Assembly (NCBI GenBank): GCA_000469685.2
Contig: LS997565.1
Location: 10,794,505-10,858,504 of the forward strand
DNA: 64,000 nucleotides
Source: Haemonchus contortus
Lineage: Eukaryota > Nematoda > Chromadorea > Rhabditida > Trichostrongylidae
Reading direction: 5' to 3'
The first letter of the stretch is position 1; each line of letters begins with the position of its first letter. The position numbers and the translations under genes were made by a program. Shown piece by piece: positions 1 through 11,858 of the stretch. The notes under the pieces are model-generated. The model did no database searches and was not told the origin of the DNA. It was given only the letters and a program-made list of their open reading frames with translations.

Positions 1-264
1 TGACGATGATTTCGCGTGTTCGTTACTACTTTATGGATGTTAGCAGTTCCTTACTTCCCTAGCAACAAAATCCGTATTTGCCCATGAAATATCCAAGCTT
101 AAGTAAGAAGAGATCGTCTCCCTCTCAAAGCTAATCCGCCCAGATCGACTAGACCACTTATCTACGCAACGCTAATTCCGTCATTCAAATTTTACTATCG
201 AATTCTTGGTTTCCGCCTACCTACCTAAGGATCCTCTCGATTTATACCAGTTAAGTTAGGTAAA

Positions 265-575
265 GTTAGGGTAAAAGGGCGGAGGTGGTGTAGTGGCAAG
301 TGGCGCACTATATCACACGCACGGTCAGGGGTTCGAATCCCGGATCGATGCCCGCCCAGGCCAACCAAGCCTCCCATCCCCCCGGGGTCGGTAAATTGGT
401 ACCGGACTCGTCTGGGAGGATAAAAGCACTGACTTGTACATCGGCTGACCACCGCAAGTCATTGTATAGGCCACATACGCACTCATTACGCCACTACGAT
501 TCTGAATGGAAGTCGTGTGCGGGGCGCATCCATCGGACGGGATTGATTAACGCCAAAAACTTTATCCTTTATCCT
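265..575 (+). mobile_element. tRNA-derived SINE, full length
   Basis: A polymerase III promoter is visible: an A-box-like TGGTGTAGTGG at 287-297 and a perfect B box GGTTCGAATCC at 330-340, spaced as in a tRNA. A tRNA-unrelated body follows and ends in a short CCTTTAT-type repeat. The 14-base direct repeat TTAAGTTAGGTAAA occurs at 251-264 and again at 576-589, exactly flanking the element, so it is a target-site duplication from a recent LINE-mobilised insertion. Diverged relatives occur at 5985, 20998, 21186 and 36925. Confidence 0.85.
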
Positions 576-589
576 TTAAGTTAGGTAAA

Positions 590-1398
590 ATTGTTTGATT
601 TTAAACAAAGTAAACAAAAACACAACAAAACAATGAAAAATTAAAATCGTGAGAAGGGTTCACTAATTTTTATGTACCCGAGTTTCCGAGTACATTAACT
701 GCCACTTTCTTGGATTAGTGTTTTTCAGGTAAGTACTCCCAGTTCCCAGCAAAAGTACTACGAAGCTGGGTGAAATCGGGCCTACCGGGGCGGGTCTGTA
801 GAACTTAAAAGAATTTCTAGATAATATAGGGATTTTTGTAGTGTAGTGGCTGAAAAACAAGATGGCAAGCAATGGCGATTCCCATTTCATGATATACGAC
901 ACGCATCTGACCACCATCCAGGAATGCTACAGTACTTGAATGCATGTTACCCCATATCTATGCTCTTACCTATACCTACACCTAGAATGGGCGATGTCTC
1001 CCCCGATAAACAAGTTAAAGTTTCTACTCTCCCAGACGCGTCTGCTATAGGTTAGCCGCTTAGGATGGGATGAATGTTTTGTCGACCCGGACCGAACTCG
1101 AGCAGGCGGCCCACGTGACCCATCTCGATGTCAACGAAAACGAAAATATTTCAAAATGGCAAAATCGACAGTGTTTTTGAATGAGTAGGCGTGTTCTAAA
1201 ATATGACCTGGGTGACAAAATTTTTATAGTGGTTGAGGAATACCGGTTAACAACCCTGCATTTGTCTGATGTCCATAAATTACATTGAAGGCGTGGTGGT
1301 AATGACACTTGCGCAGTATGATGTCTATAAATTACAATGGTAGATACGCCAGTAATGAAAGATGGTTTCAATAGGGTCCTGTGATACAAAAAAGTAAA
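590..1398. other. intergenic, no gene recognised
   Basis: No exon with matching splice sites or recognisable family motif was seen on either strand. Open frames here lack protein-like composition. Confidence 0.5.
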
Positions 1399-1414
1399 GG
1401 GGGGGGGGGGGGGG
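1399..1414 (+). repeat. poly-G tract (16 G)
   Basis: An uninterrupted run of 16 G. It inflates a proline-rich open frame on the minus strand that is not believed to be a gene. Confidence 0.95.
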
Positions 1415-2203
1415 TCGATAGGATTCTGTAGGTAGCTGGGTAAACTGCAGGGGACATCCATCCTGATTGCTGCATTATAATGGGGAGAGTTAATCTTCAG
1501 AGGATTAGATGGGTTATTCGGAGACACAGCCATTAAACGACACTTACAGGATGTTTGGCAATACTGCTCAAAGACCTCTACGGCCTGACGTCCGTAAAAA
1601 CAGAATCAACTCCTTCACGGGATTCACTTTCTCCTATTTGGCCGCTTTCCAAGTTCAAGCTTTCATATTCTATTGAATCTGTGACATTCGATACTTCCTG
1701 CTTTTGCCAAAAGTTTTTGTTTTGAAAGGTTTGATATGGCTCCGGAGCCAATATAGCGTCTCTTAGGCCTTTCTGAAAACGGCTTCCGTTCCAAGGCCTC
1801 TCCTTTTAATGCACGGTAGACTTTTGAAGCTTAGAACCAGTACGATCTATCTTGGAAAAGGTCAAGCCTCGTAGGGAAATCGCTCATCATGAGAGAGCAC
1901 TTCTACTTCTCTCTGGATGAACTGAAGGTGATGTCACAGAAGTTGTTCGTGCGAAGAAATGTATGGAACTGCAATACGTACGCAACCATAATAACTTGAC
2001 AGACAGCCCGACATTGAATACAATTTTTTTATAAAAACCTATTAGAACGGGTAGGCTTTTGTCGAAGTGGTTCATTTGGATACTCGACACAAAAAAAAGG
2101 AAACTCGGCCCGCAACCGTCTAGTATTACACGAAAATTAGGATTGAAATAGGTCTGGAATCCATTCGTCCTTGTTTATCGGTCTTCCAATTTGTTTGTTC
2201 GGA
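1415..2203. other. intergenic, no gene recognised
   Basis: Nothing supportable seen on either strand. Confidence 0.5.
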
Positions 2204-2243
2204 TGTTTGTTTGTCTGTTTGTCTGTTGTCTGTCTGTCTGTCC

Positions 2244-2334
<91 letters not shown>

Positions 2335-2335
2335 C

Positions 2336-2383
<48 letters not shown>

Positions 2384-2480
2384 GCCTGCCTGCCGGTCTG
2401 TCTGTCTGTCTGTCCGTCTGTCTGTCTCTCTGTCCGTCTGCCTGTCTGTCTGTCTGTCAGTCTGTCTGGCTGTCTTTCTG
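2204..2480 (+). repeat. (TCTG)n tetranucleotide microsatellite
   Basis: About 270 bases of TCTG/GTCT repeats, nearly pure in the first half and with single-base variants (CCTG, CCGT) towards the 3' end. Because the unit is 4 bases, all three + frames read as Cys/Leu/Ser/Val repeats; these open frames are artefacts of the repeat. Confidence 0.97.
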
Positions 2481-4545
2481 TCTCAAAGAAGTTGGTGTCG
2501 AACCGCTGAAAGACGAGTCAAACAGAGCTGCAGATTCATTGAAGAAGTCATTCTGCCAGTCATTCCCATGGCTGGAAAAAGCTCGAATCGCGGACCTATG
2601 TACATATAGAGCGAAATTTCTGAAACAAATCCAGGAGAGGCTTCAAGCCGCTTGTAATGCCGCCTAACAAAGAAAAATAAAACGTCAAAGAGCATCTACG
2701 CGGAGGGCGGTGCGCTAACATAGACATACTACGCTATCGAAGATAGCGAAAGTAAAGAAGACCTTGCTGCCAAAGAAAATTCCGAATGATATGAGATTGA
2801 AACTGCAGTAGTTAAAGAATTTCCAATAAAGCTTATTGGATATTATGCATGATATAAAGAAGTCAGAGCTCGCCATGAACAGCCTGGACGTCAGCCCTAT
2901 ATGCCTTGTACTCATAAGTGACTAAAAAAGTAAGAGCTTCAGACTGCGGACCTCGGGAATGTTGTTCCACCATACGGCCGCTCGAACCTCCCCCTCCCTC
3001 CTATTTCGATCGTTAATTTACCATCCTGCCCTTTGCTTTTGATTCTCGGCCTCTTTTTTTCCCATGTTGCCGAGGCAGATCGCTGTCACCAAGTCGACTG
3101 GCCCAATTCCCTAGGTACGTAAAGCGATTAAAAATTTTGAGTTGATTAGTGGGCCAATGTTGTTTTCCAGTTGCTGGAAGAACAAGCACTACTCATATCT
3201 CATGTTGGACCAAACAATAGAGGGGTAGGAGGCTCGACTTCCCTCTTCAGCTCACCTTGAGGAAGATAAAAACTCTACCTGGGCAAAGCATGATCACTGC
3301 ATTTGGGAGCGGAACCCCAGCTACTGCCAACTTTGCAGGGTACTTCTACTACATATGCGGCATGGATTCTGGCTCTTACAACAGCAGCGAAAATCTCCGT
3401 ATACTCCAGACGTTTTGTGGGTGAAATAGGAGTCGGGCCTGGAGTGCCTAGTATAAATAACAAGTTGTAAATAGCAGCCGAGGTGAATAGCAATACGCAC
3501 AGACCCCAGATCGGGTTAGGCCCACAGTAACTACCCAGGCAATAGTTGCGTGTCCATAAAAGCGTGTGGACCCATTAAAAGAATAAAGATTGAAGAGAAA
3601 TGTGGGTGTTGTTAAAATGGAAGATGAGGATGGATAAGGAAGCTATTCTTACCTCGAGTCTTGGTGGTACAATGGTGGATTTCCGCTGGAGATGCATTGA
3701 GCTCGCTTCTCGTAATCCTGTTTACCTATAACTTAGGTTCCTCATAGCTGTAAACACATAGCAGTACTTATATGCTCCACTAACGAGATCTAGCGGAAAA
3801 TAATAAAAGAAATGTGCTATAGATCCGCTATCTGTACTCTTAAGACTGGAAATCAACAAGAAACTATAAAACTTCGAATTCAATCAAGAGGTAAAGGATA
3901 AAAATGCAATATAAAAAGCTAAATGACAGTAAAAAGTAAGTCACTGAAGGTCGAGCTGTCACTTGAAGACCAGCTTCACGAGGCGGCCACATCATGTGAA
4001 TGATGCCGATATGGAAAGAACCGGTCAGATGGATTTTTGGAGAATCATCAAAAAGACATGGCCTCTAGACTCTTTTTGTCAAACAGCCATGACCTTGGTC
4101 CAGATTAAACCCCAGAAAAAGTACTGTTGTCGAGTAAAAGTCAAAGTGGAACGGCTTTGCAGTGATTGTCGGGAAAACTTGTTTTGACTCCGATCTGAGT
4201 GAAAAGCAACTACTTTGGACTACTACTTTTGGAAGTTGCCGAATTGTCTTGCAATGTTTGGTTTCATAACGAGATTTTTTTAATCGCTATTGCAAAACAG
4301 GCTCAAGTTGGGTTCCTAGCACGACCAACTACCATAGCAGGACTTCAGCGGGATACTGTCGTTCTCAGATCCGCTTGAGAAGCAATACAGGATAATCACC
4401 GTAGTATCGAATCATGCTGAATGCGGATAAAACATTTTATTGTAAACTAAAGAATGCAACTGAATCAGTTTGACGCAAGAGAAGGTTCCAAAGCTAAATC
4501 GGTAAATAAAGAAGTAATCTAATGGAGTAATCATCCCTATACAAT
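2481..4545. other. intergenic, no gene recognised
   Basis: No supported exon, RNA gene or terminal inverted repeat was found. Confidence 0.45.
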
Positions 4546-4602
4546 GCCGAATTCCTCCCACGTTGTGTCAGAGCTCCTGACACAACTTGAGAGGGATTCG
4601 GC
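4546..4602. repeat. hairpin, 26-base arms
   Basis: Arms 4546-4571 and 4577-4602 are reverse complements with three mismatches, separated by a 5-base loop. The innermost 10 bases (GTTGTGTCAG) pair perfectly. No target-site duplication or transposon terminus was recognised. Confidence 0.7.
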
Positions 4603-5984
4603 GTGGGACTGAGCTTCCCTGACAAATCTGTAGCCTTGGAGTAGCAGACTTCGTCACTGAGCTTTTTTTTCGAAAAAGTAATCTGAAAGTTTAAGGTAAC
4701 CTGAATGGATACCTATCTAAAAGAACTTCTATGGGGTTTACGGAGTATTCCTTTCGACAGTTTCTTATTAATTTGAAGCTGGAGCAATCGGGTTTTTTTT
4801 TTTGAAAAATCCAGAAAAATTTTGACTTTTTTTGGAACCTTCCATGTAAATGCTGTAAAATGGCATTAATCACTTTGAACCTAAAATATCCGGAGTTACA
4901 TGATGCCTTAGTTGGTTGGCTAGATCGAACCTTATGTCCATCATTGAAGTAGTGGTGGAAAACGGAAAGATTCCAGCTTGGTTCCACCAGTTCAGAGTCA
5001 AAAAAGCAAGGAGAAGGAGCCGCTTGTGTTATGCGCATAATAATGTCCTTTTATAGCCATTCCGTGGAAACTTCCAGAACAATCCAGAAGAAAATTTCCA
5101 GTTTGGAAATTATTGCAATAGTCAGAGTCCAGTCCAAATAGAAATATAATAAATTCTAAACGACTTACACTACCATAACTTATACATAAAAAAGTGACGA
5201 TTCCTGTTCTTCTAAGGAATCAGACAGCAAATGAAGAACCCTCAAGTGGAAGACCACCAACGACATTCTGATGAAGTCGAGCCCAGCATCGAGCCTTGAA
5301 ATTTGATCGGGGGTTGATCCTCCATGCCGTCCATAGTGTAGCGGTGGCAGCTTAAAGCGAAAATATAATATAAATGTTAACTATATTACATAATAAGACA
5401 TAAGAAAAATATTGATTGTCAACTGGTATCCCCATGTTTCAGTTCAGATCAATTCCATGAATTCAATGCTCCTTAAGGGCTCAGCCAAAATCTGGGTCAT
5501 ATTTTGGTGCTGCCTCCTTCATCATTGCCTGGGAAACCAGACATAAATGCGAGTAGATCACCTTTACAAGTCGAATGATCATTTTAGTCCAGAGACATCC
5601 CGAATGGGGAAATGGGAACGTTGGACCAACGTTGAGACAGCAGAACAGGTTTTAGGCAGGCAAACACCGTTCTAAAAAAAACTTCTTGGCATTGCCGTGA
5701 TCAGCTGAAGACTGCAGTAAGTGAAGGTTTGAAATCGAGAGGGTCTACTGGTTCCAAAGATAGGATTGTTCTGAGAAAACCAACTTTTCACCATGTATAC
5801 CAGAAAGCAACAGATAATTTTGAAGACTAAAAGAATTTGATACAGCAATCTATCCAACAAAGCTTTGATGGACAAAAGTTAATCAAACCGTTGAGTCTTC
5901 CTATAACTGAGTGTCCATGGGTGCCTGGGAGACCACTGTTCGATAGCGAAGATTTTACCAGTAGAAAAATGCATGTTGACTAAA
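4603..5984. other. intergenic, no gene recognised
   Basis: Nothing supportable seen; the open frames lack splice-site support and family similarity. Confidence 0.45.
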
Positions 5985-6235
5985 GTAGTGCAGCGGCCAG
6001 TGGTGCACTATCACACAGTCACTGTCATGGCGTCGAATCCCGAGCTTATACTTGCCCAAGCCAACCAAGCTTTCCATCCATGCGAGATCGGCTGTTCCAA
6101 ATCCCTCTGGGAGGACTTGTACATCTACTGGCCTCAGCAAGCCATTGTACCGGCCACATAACCATAACCAACGTCAGATTTCGGACGGGAATCGAGTGGC
6201 AGGGTATCCCAAAATGGGATAGGTCATCATCCAAT
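5985..6235 (+). mobile_element. tRNA-derived SINE, diverged copy
   Basis: Same family as the copy at 265. A diverged A box (GTAGTGCAGCGGCCAGTGG), a decayed B box (GGCGTCGAATCCC near 6029), the shared AACCAAGC...CCATCC block, the CTGGGAGGACTTGTACAT block and the GGCCACAT block occur in the same order. The 3' tail is shortened. Confidence 0.75.
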
Positions 6236-8718
6236 TGTCATAACTAAGCTATACTGCTCAACATTTTTGCAATCCACTGAAATCAGAAAACAGAAAGCTA
6301 ACAAAACGTACAGAATATAATGATACTACCAAATTTGAGCAAGTGGAAGCGCAATGTGAAGTCATACCTTCTGCATATCTCGTGTTTATTATGCAGCAAA
6401 CATTATAATACCTGTGTAGCGTATCAAAATATAGGGTGTTTGATGCATGTATGTACTACCTGCAACCTCTTACCTGTTGTCCCATTGATGTTCGATTTGC
6501 TTGAACAAGTACCAGTAATGTCTCCTTTGTCCTTGTCGGAAACCAATGTATGCCAGTGGATAATGCTCGCACAAGGGACAAGGGGCTCGGAATATCAGTG
6601 ACATTTCCGGCTTCCGTTTGGCGACCCGAGGGGCTCGGTCAGTAGCAGCCCCGGATGAGGTCGATATCACAAAATCGCCCGGCTCGCCTGATCTTCGAGT
6701 AACATACCCATAAAGCAAATGCGGGAAATGTGAGGGACGGGAACTGCCTAGAAATGACTTACAGCTTGAGTTCACCATATTCCCAGTTCGAAAGTAGTAC
6801 AAATTTCTATTCCACCAATATCTCGACCTCTCCTAACGCTAACGCCACCATACCAGTAGGACTGGTGCCGTCAGCGTTCGGGGAGGTCAAGATAATGGCT
6901 GGTTTTCTCCATAGCGTTCTTATAGTCATTTCATTACAATTATACTTATGGGGTTACCAGGAAATAACGATTCCATCGCATTTTTTGGATCCGAACTGTA
7001 TTGATTTTCTTTTTCCAGTTACTGCTGAGTTCGCCGATTCGTACGAGTCCCATTTATGTACACTGCCGGGATTCGATCCTAAAAACCCCTTCTCTGTAAC
7101 CGGCCCATTTTTATTCTCGCTGAAGACAAGTACAAGTTTGGAGCCGCTGAATAATTGCCTTTGACCTTTTCAAAGTATTCGTTCGCAAAATTTTTAGGAG
7201 GACGGAGTGAACTATCAGTGACGATAAGCTAGAAAGCTAGTCTAAAATTCAGGTGTGGGTAACCACTTTCCATTCTGTCCTTTTCCTCCTCCAGCGAGCT
7301 GTCTCCTGGTCCTACTGGCCGGCGTGACGTCGGCTAGAGTAGGAGAAGAGCCGATGTTGGAGTATGGTATAGCTGTCTCATCCTACTCTGTTCTTGATCT
7401 CAGACGACGCGGGAACGATCCACGACTAGCTTTCCGACAGTCAATTTTGTCGCTCTTGTTATCTGTCGGTACGCCGTCTGCCTGCCCTTATATCATCGTT
7501 GTCTTCTGCCAAAAGCACTGCGGAATCCTAGGGGGCGAACCTTACGCTATGACAAATTATACGATGACATAGAACACACTTGCGTGAAGATTGTAATGGT
7601 ATTAGAAGCGCCGGATGAATGATACATGCAGTAGAAAAACCCGGCACTAGCTAGACTTTCCTACTCTGCCACAAAAACGTAGGGGGACTGGCGCTGGTCG
7701 GGCAATCCGACCGGTTCTATCAGACGAACCGCAGGCTCATCGCAAGCCTCAGTAGCCTCAGCATCTTGGCCTGCCTAAGCTTTTGATGGTTCGGATCCGA
7801 CCTACACGGCCTTTGATCGCTTTGAGACGTACCTAACCTTTTTCCTCTTGTATACTAAGATCAATCCTTTATCTGCTTATTTACTTATTTGTTTACTGTT
7901 TACTTATCCACTTGATTTCCATGTCCTCTAACGGATCCTTATTGTTGAGCTGTGTTTTCTGAGGTAAATTTTTACGACAAAACTTCTTTTCGTTGAGTAC
8001 ATTACCCTACCCGACCCAGAAACCTCGAGAGAACAGACCGAAAACTAGTGTGGGGTCCCACGTCTATTTTGTTACTTTATTTTAGGTTACCTGATGAATA
8101 CTGGCATTCCGCACTCTTGCCGGGAAAATTTCGCCCGTATGTCTAACCTACCTGGGCACCAGGGCGAATTGCTATTACGTGGCCATCATCTGGGGCGCTA
8201 CGCTTGTTTTGAGAGTTTGGAATTTTAGCATTTCATAGCTTCTCCCTAGTATAACATTAAGGTCGTTGCCACTAGAAAAGTATTGATGTGGGCAAAACAA
8301 TGGGTAGGAATTTCGGCAAACAGACAGCCACAGCCGAACATTCCTATGGGCGAACTAATTTGCCGTTTTTTATGTGACTCACCCAATACGATCACCCACC
8401 AATCGTACCGTCACTGTTGATACTATTATCAAACCAGCCCTAGTTTTCTTAGATTCCAGAGAAATGGGAGGAGAAAAAGCGACTGTGATGATTGGACTAT
8501 GCTATGTTACAGTTATTCAAGATGTCGGCTCACTTCCATTTCATATTTTCTTCTTCCTCTTCTTCTTCTTCTCCTACTTATTCCCAGCGTTAATCCCACT
8601 CAGGCGCAGACTTCGCTATTCAAATTGATTCCTCTTCTCTCTATCTTTTGCCGTTTTGGAGAGATCCATCTTGATCAAGTCCTTTCAGGTCCATCTCTTC
8701 TTCGAGACTTCCGGTGAT
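6236..8718. other. intergenic, possibly decayed retroelement
   Basis: Parts are more GC-rich than their surroundings. A 144-codon open frame at 6730-7164 on + has no recognised similarity and no supporting signal. A weak LINE endonuclease-like stretch near 8105-8210 is discussed among the rejected items. Confidence 0.35.
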
Positions 8719-8837
8719 TTTCTTTCGCTTCAACCGCCATTGCCTTTCTAAGGTGCGATCTCAGGGCTTGGGACAGCACGTGTCCCAAGCCCTGAGATCG
8801 CACCTTAGAAAGGCAATGGCGGTTGAAGCGAAAGAAA
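8719..8837. repeat. perfect 119-bp palindrome (57-bp arms)
   Basis: Arms 8719-8775 and 8781-8837 are exact reverse complements around a 5-base centre. It lies directly before the LINE remnant at 8944. The absence of any mismatch means either a very young inversion-duplication or a sequencing or assembly fold-back artefact. Confidence 0.9.
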
Positions 8838-8943
8838 CTCAGAACTCAAAATCTCAGAAAGTGCTCTCTCATCTTCATCTGGACAGGGGTTTCTTGAATC
8901 ACTCCCCGGGTGTCCTGACCCAGTCCAGCCGACTCCAGTCACA

Positions 8944-9240
8944 AGTCCATCCGAACATCTTCACTCAGCAGAGTGAAGCCGACTTCATGATCTCTACTTA
9001 TGATCCAGATGCTGCCGTAGAGCATCATGGGCCTCACCGCTGTTCGGTACATCTCTCCCTTAGGCACCTCGAAGGATCATCGAAGGAGCCGAGGATACTC
9101 TTGGACTCCTTCCACTTCTTCCATCCTGCCTTTACTCAAGCCTTTACAACTTGGCCCACGCTGCCTTCAGCAGCGAGGTCACTTCCAAGGTGTCTGAAGT
9201 CCTGCGTACTTTCGGTGGCTTCTCCAAGCTCGTCTACGAT
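8944..9240 (-). pseudogene. RTE-type LINE reverse transcriptase, C-terminal remnant
   Basis: The minus strand reads FRHLGSDLAAEGSVGQVVKA, then an in-frame stop, then VKAGWKKWKESKSILG. After a +1 shift it reads MYRTAVRPMMLYGS. This order (F-x-Y/H-LGS, AGWxxW, MYRxxVRPxxLYG) is typical of the region after the catalytic palm in RTE-clade non-LTR reverse transcriptases, so the element is a dead 3' fragment. It would have used target-primed reverse transcription; it has no intact frame now. Confidence 0.75.
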
Positions 9241-10096
9241 TAGCTCCTGAACCTCTCGGAGCTGAAAAACCTGGTCTTCTTCACTCATTTTCCGCCAGCA
9301 CTTTCCGCCGTCTCTGCAACTTGTCTTGGAGTCCTGCTCTGCTCTCCGCTATCAATCACGCCATCATTGTAGAGGATGGCCTTCCATTCCATGTTTACTA
9401 TTTCTAGAAAGTAGGACTCTAGATCCCGCTGATGGTATCTGGTCACTTAACTCTTCCCATATGACTACCTTTCTTGAAAGAAGCGACGAAGGGAGTTGGT
9501 GGGAATCCACTTAGGAAATTGCCAGCCCTACGCCTCCCATCTCAGATCGTATTCCATCGAACAGTGAACTTCTTCAGGACTTCTGAGGTTACAGACTCAA
9601 TGTCGATATTGAATCCAAATTTCTACTAGCCCGCTGAACGTAAAGAAACCTACCATACCATTCTTGTAAGGTAGGGGCGGTTGTCACGAGCGAATTCAAT
9701 CTGAGACTTCATCGACGGCTGGTGGATAAGGAAGTAGAAACTCAGCGGATTAGGTATTGAGGGAGAAGAATAGGTCAGCTCTTCCTAATCTGAACTTGTA
9801 CATATGTAGGTGGGAATAAAGCCTCGTGATAAAGGGCTCAGTTCATGTGGTGATTTTCGGGTATTTGTCATATTTCCAAGAGAAATCCCAGGTTCATAAG
9901 TAGCATAGTTATAGGCCAGATCATTCCCCACAGCCCTTCCCCGCAAAGTTTTTCGGGTGCGGAACGCGGAAGAAATCCGGCTGGGAAGGAAACTATTGAA
10001 TTTCGATTGGGGCGCATCTGCCGCCGTCCGTCACGCCGCGCAGTGCGCCGCGTGCGACGTCGCGCCGTTACTCATCCTTCACACCATCCATCCATT
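9241..10096. other. intergenic, mostly unassigned
   Basis: The first part probably continues the LINE remnant. The GC-rich stretch near 10010-10070 resembles the GC-rich blocks near 44980 and 48310. No gene recognised. Confidence 0.4.
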
Positions 10097-11663
10097 GAGA
10101 AGAACTTAAACAACAAAATCAGACAAGCACTACTTGCTGCGGTTGCGTCGCGGCCTTCGCACTGGAGCACGTTATTTTGGTGTGTCAAGGCACTGCGGGA
10201 AGGTCTTGATGATAGGAGAGTTCCTCTTTCGTAACTCTGCTTATTGGCGGTTACGTAGCGCGCTCAAACACGTTATTTTAAGTTGATTACCAGTTGTAAG
10301 AAGTAATTTTCTATGATCAACGGGCTGTTAAACTATAGCTTAGTAATGTATGTCTCTTTCCTGCATGTTTCCTCGTTCATGTTTCTTCCAAGACCATTGA
10401 TAGGTAGTTTCCCACCCCTAGTGAATGACTAGTGAACACTGTTATGTGTTTCTATTTCTATCGCATGCTTCTTGGTTTGTGTTTCTTCTGAGACAACTGC
10501 TGAGTAATGACCTTGATTGATAGAATTCTGAACCCTGATTTAGGAATATGCCAGTTTCTATGCAATTGATTCATCAAATCGAAAGAGGCTACGGATGACG
10601 ATGTTAAAGCCAAAGAGGGGTTTGAAGAACATCCACCTGTTGTGTGTAATCGCCAGCGACTATGCAGAAAGAAAACAGAAAAACTTATTAAATAGCTGGG
10701 ATTGGAACAAAGGCAAGGCATGAGGGCGCGAGGCGCACTTAATCACTTGTGGGAACTCCATGATCACTGCTCTGCTCGCATATCGATATGCAGCAAGTTA
10801 AAGTTGTTGAATGAAGAGAATAACAGCAATGAAAAAGCAATGCTCCAACAAAATTAATTAAGTTTCTCAGCAGTTTATCGGCAGATAACTTCCCATTATA
10901 ATTGGCTAAGCTTGTTGATTTTGAGAAAAATCAAAAAAAAAACACTTAAGTCGCGTTTCATAGCTCTATAGAACTTCCGCTTCGTTTCGCATTTCACATT
11001 TTACCTGTGCACAAAACAAAGTTCCTGACCAGCATTGCTGAAACTTTTCCAGATCTTAAATTTTCTCAAGATGCTTTACCTTCTTATTGTTGCCATTCTC
11101 TTCAGTTTTTAATTTTTTACTCGCCATGCTAAAGATATGCAGACGGTGAAAATGTAGTCCTCACACTTGATTAAGATTGCCTCGCACCGTGAGTGCGAAA
11201 TGTACTCAAGTGTACAGAAGTTGGCATATCCTCAAACCAGTGGTCAACATTCTATCACTGAAGGTCTCAGAAGGAACACAAACCAGGAAGCATGCAACAG
11301 AAATAGAAACACCGAATCAAACAGTGTTTAGTAGTCACTAGGGGAGGATAACTACCCAACAGTGGCCTTGGAAGGAACATGAACGAGAAAACGTGCAGGA
11401 AAAGAAACATACATTACAAAACTATGGTTTGACAGCCCCTTGATCATAGAAAATTACATCTTGCAACTGGTAACCAACTTAAAATAACATGTTCGAGCGT
11501 GCTACGTAACCGCCCAATCAGCAGAGTTGTGAAGAGGAACTCTCCTGTCATCAAGTCCTTACCGCAGTGCCTAGACACACCAAAATAACGTGCTCCAGTG
11601 CGAAGGCCGCGACGCAACCGCAGCAAGTAGTGTTTGTCTAATTTTGTTGTTTAAGTTCTTCTC
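10097..11663. mobile_element. fold-back element with ~480-bp inverted arms
   Basis: The left arm starts at 10097 (GAGAAGAACTTAAACAAC) and its reverse complement ends at 11663. The match runs inwards to about 10570 and 11180 with scattered substitutions and small gaps, leaving a ~600-bp centre. Shared landmarks include CTTGCTGCGGTTGCG, the CGTTATTTTGGTGTGTC block and the GAAACAC/GTTTC block. The centre has no recognised transposase, so it is a non-autonomous fold-back or long-TIR DNA transposon. Its right end is about 200 bp upstream of the Golgin-A7 start codon. Confidence 0.8.
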
Positions 11664-11858
11664 ATCCATTGCGCCCGATGTTCATTTTTATTTTTCTTCT
11701 TTTCGTAGGAGAAATGTTGCATGTAACTGCATCGATTGCTGCAAGCAAGCAGACATTTTTATGTTGAACCCATTTCCCTCAGCAAAACTTCATACGTTCG
11801 CATTGTACGCCTCATTGAAAAGGTGCTTTTCTATAAATGGTTTATTCGATTTACATAA

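Noticed and set aside
1060..1533. 157-codon open frame on minus
   Set aside because: Extended by the poly-G tract (reads as prolines); no splice sites, no family similarity.
2171..2667. Long Cys/Leu/Ser/Val repeat open frames on + (up to 158 codons)
   Set aside because: They are translations of the TCTG microsatellite, which is open in all three frames.
6730..7164. 144-codon open frame on +
   Set aside because: Length is within chance expectation for 64 kb, composition is uneven, no motif recognised and no supporting signals.
8105..8210. Possible LINE endonuclease start on + (RTLAGKISP...TRANCYYV)
   Set aside because: Resembles the start of an RTE endonuclease only loosely and has opposite orientation to the RT remnant at 8944, so not strong enough to annotate.
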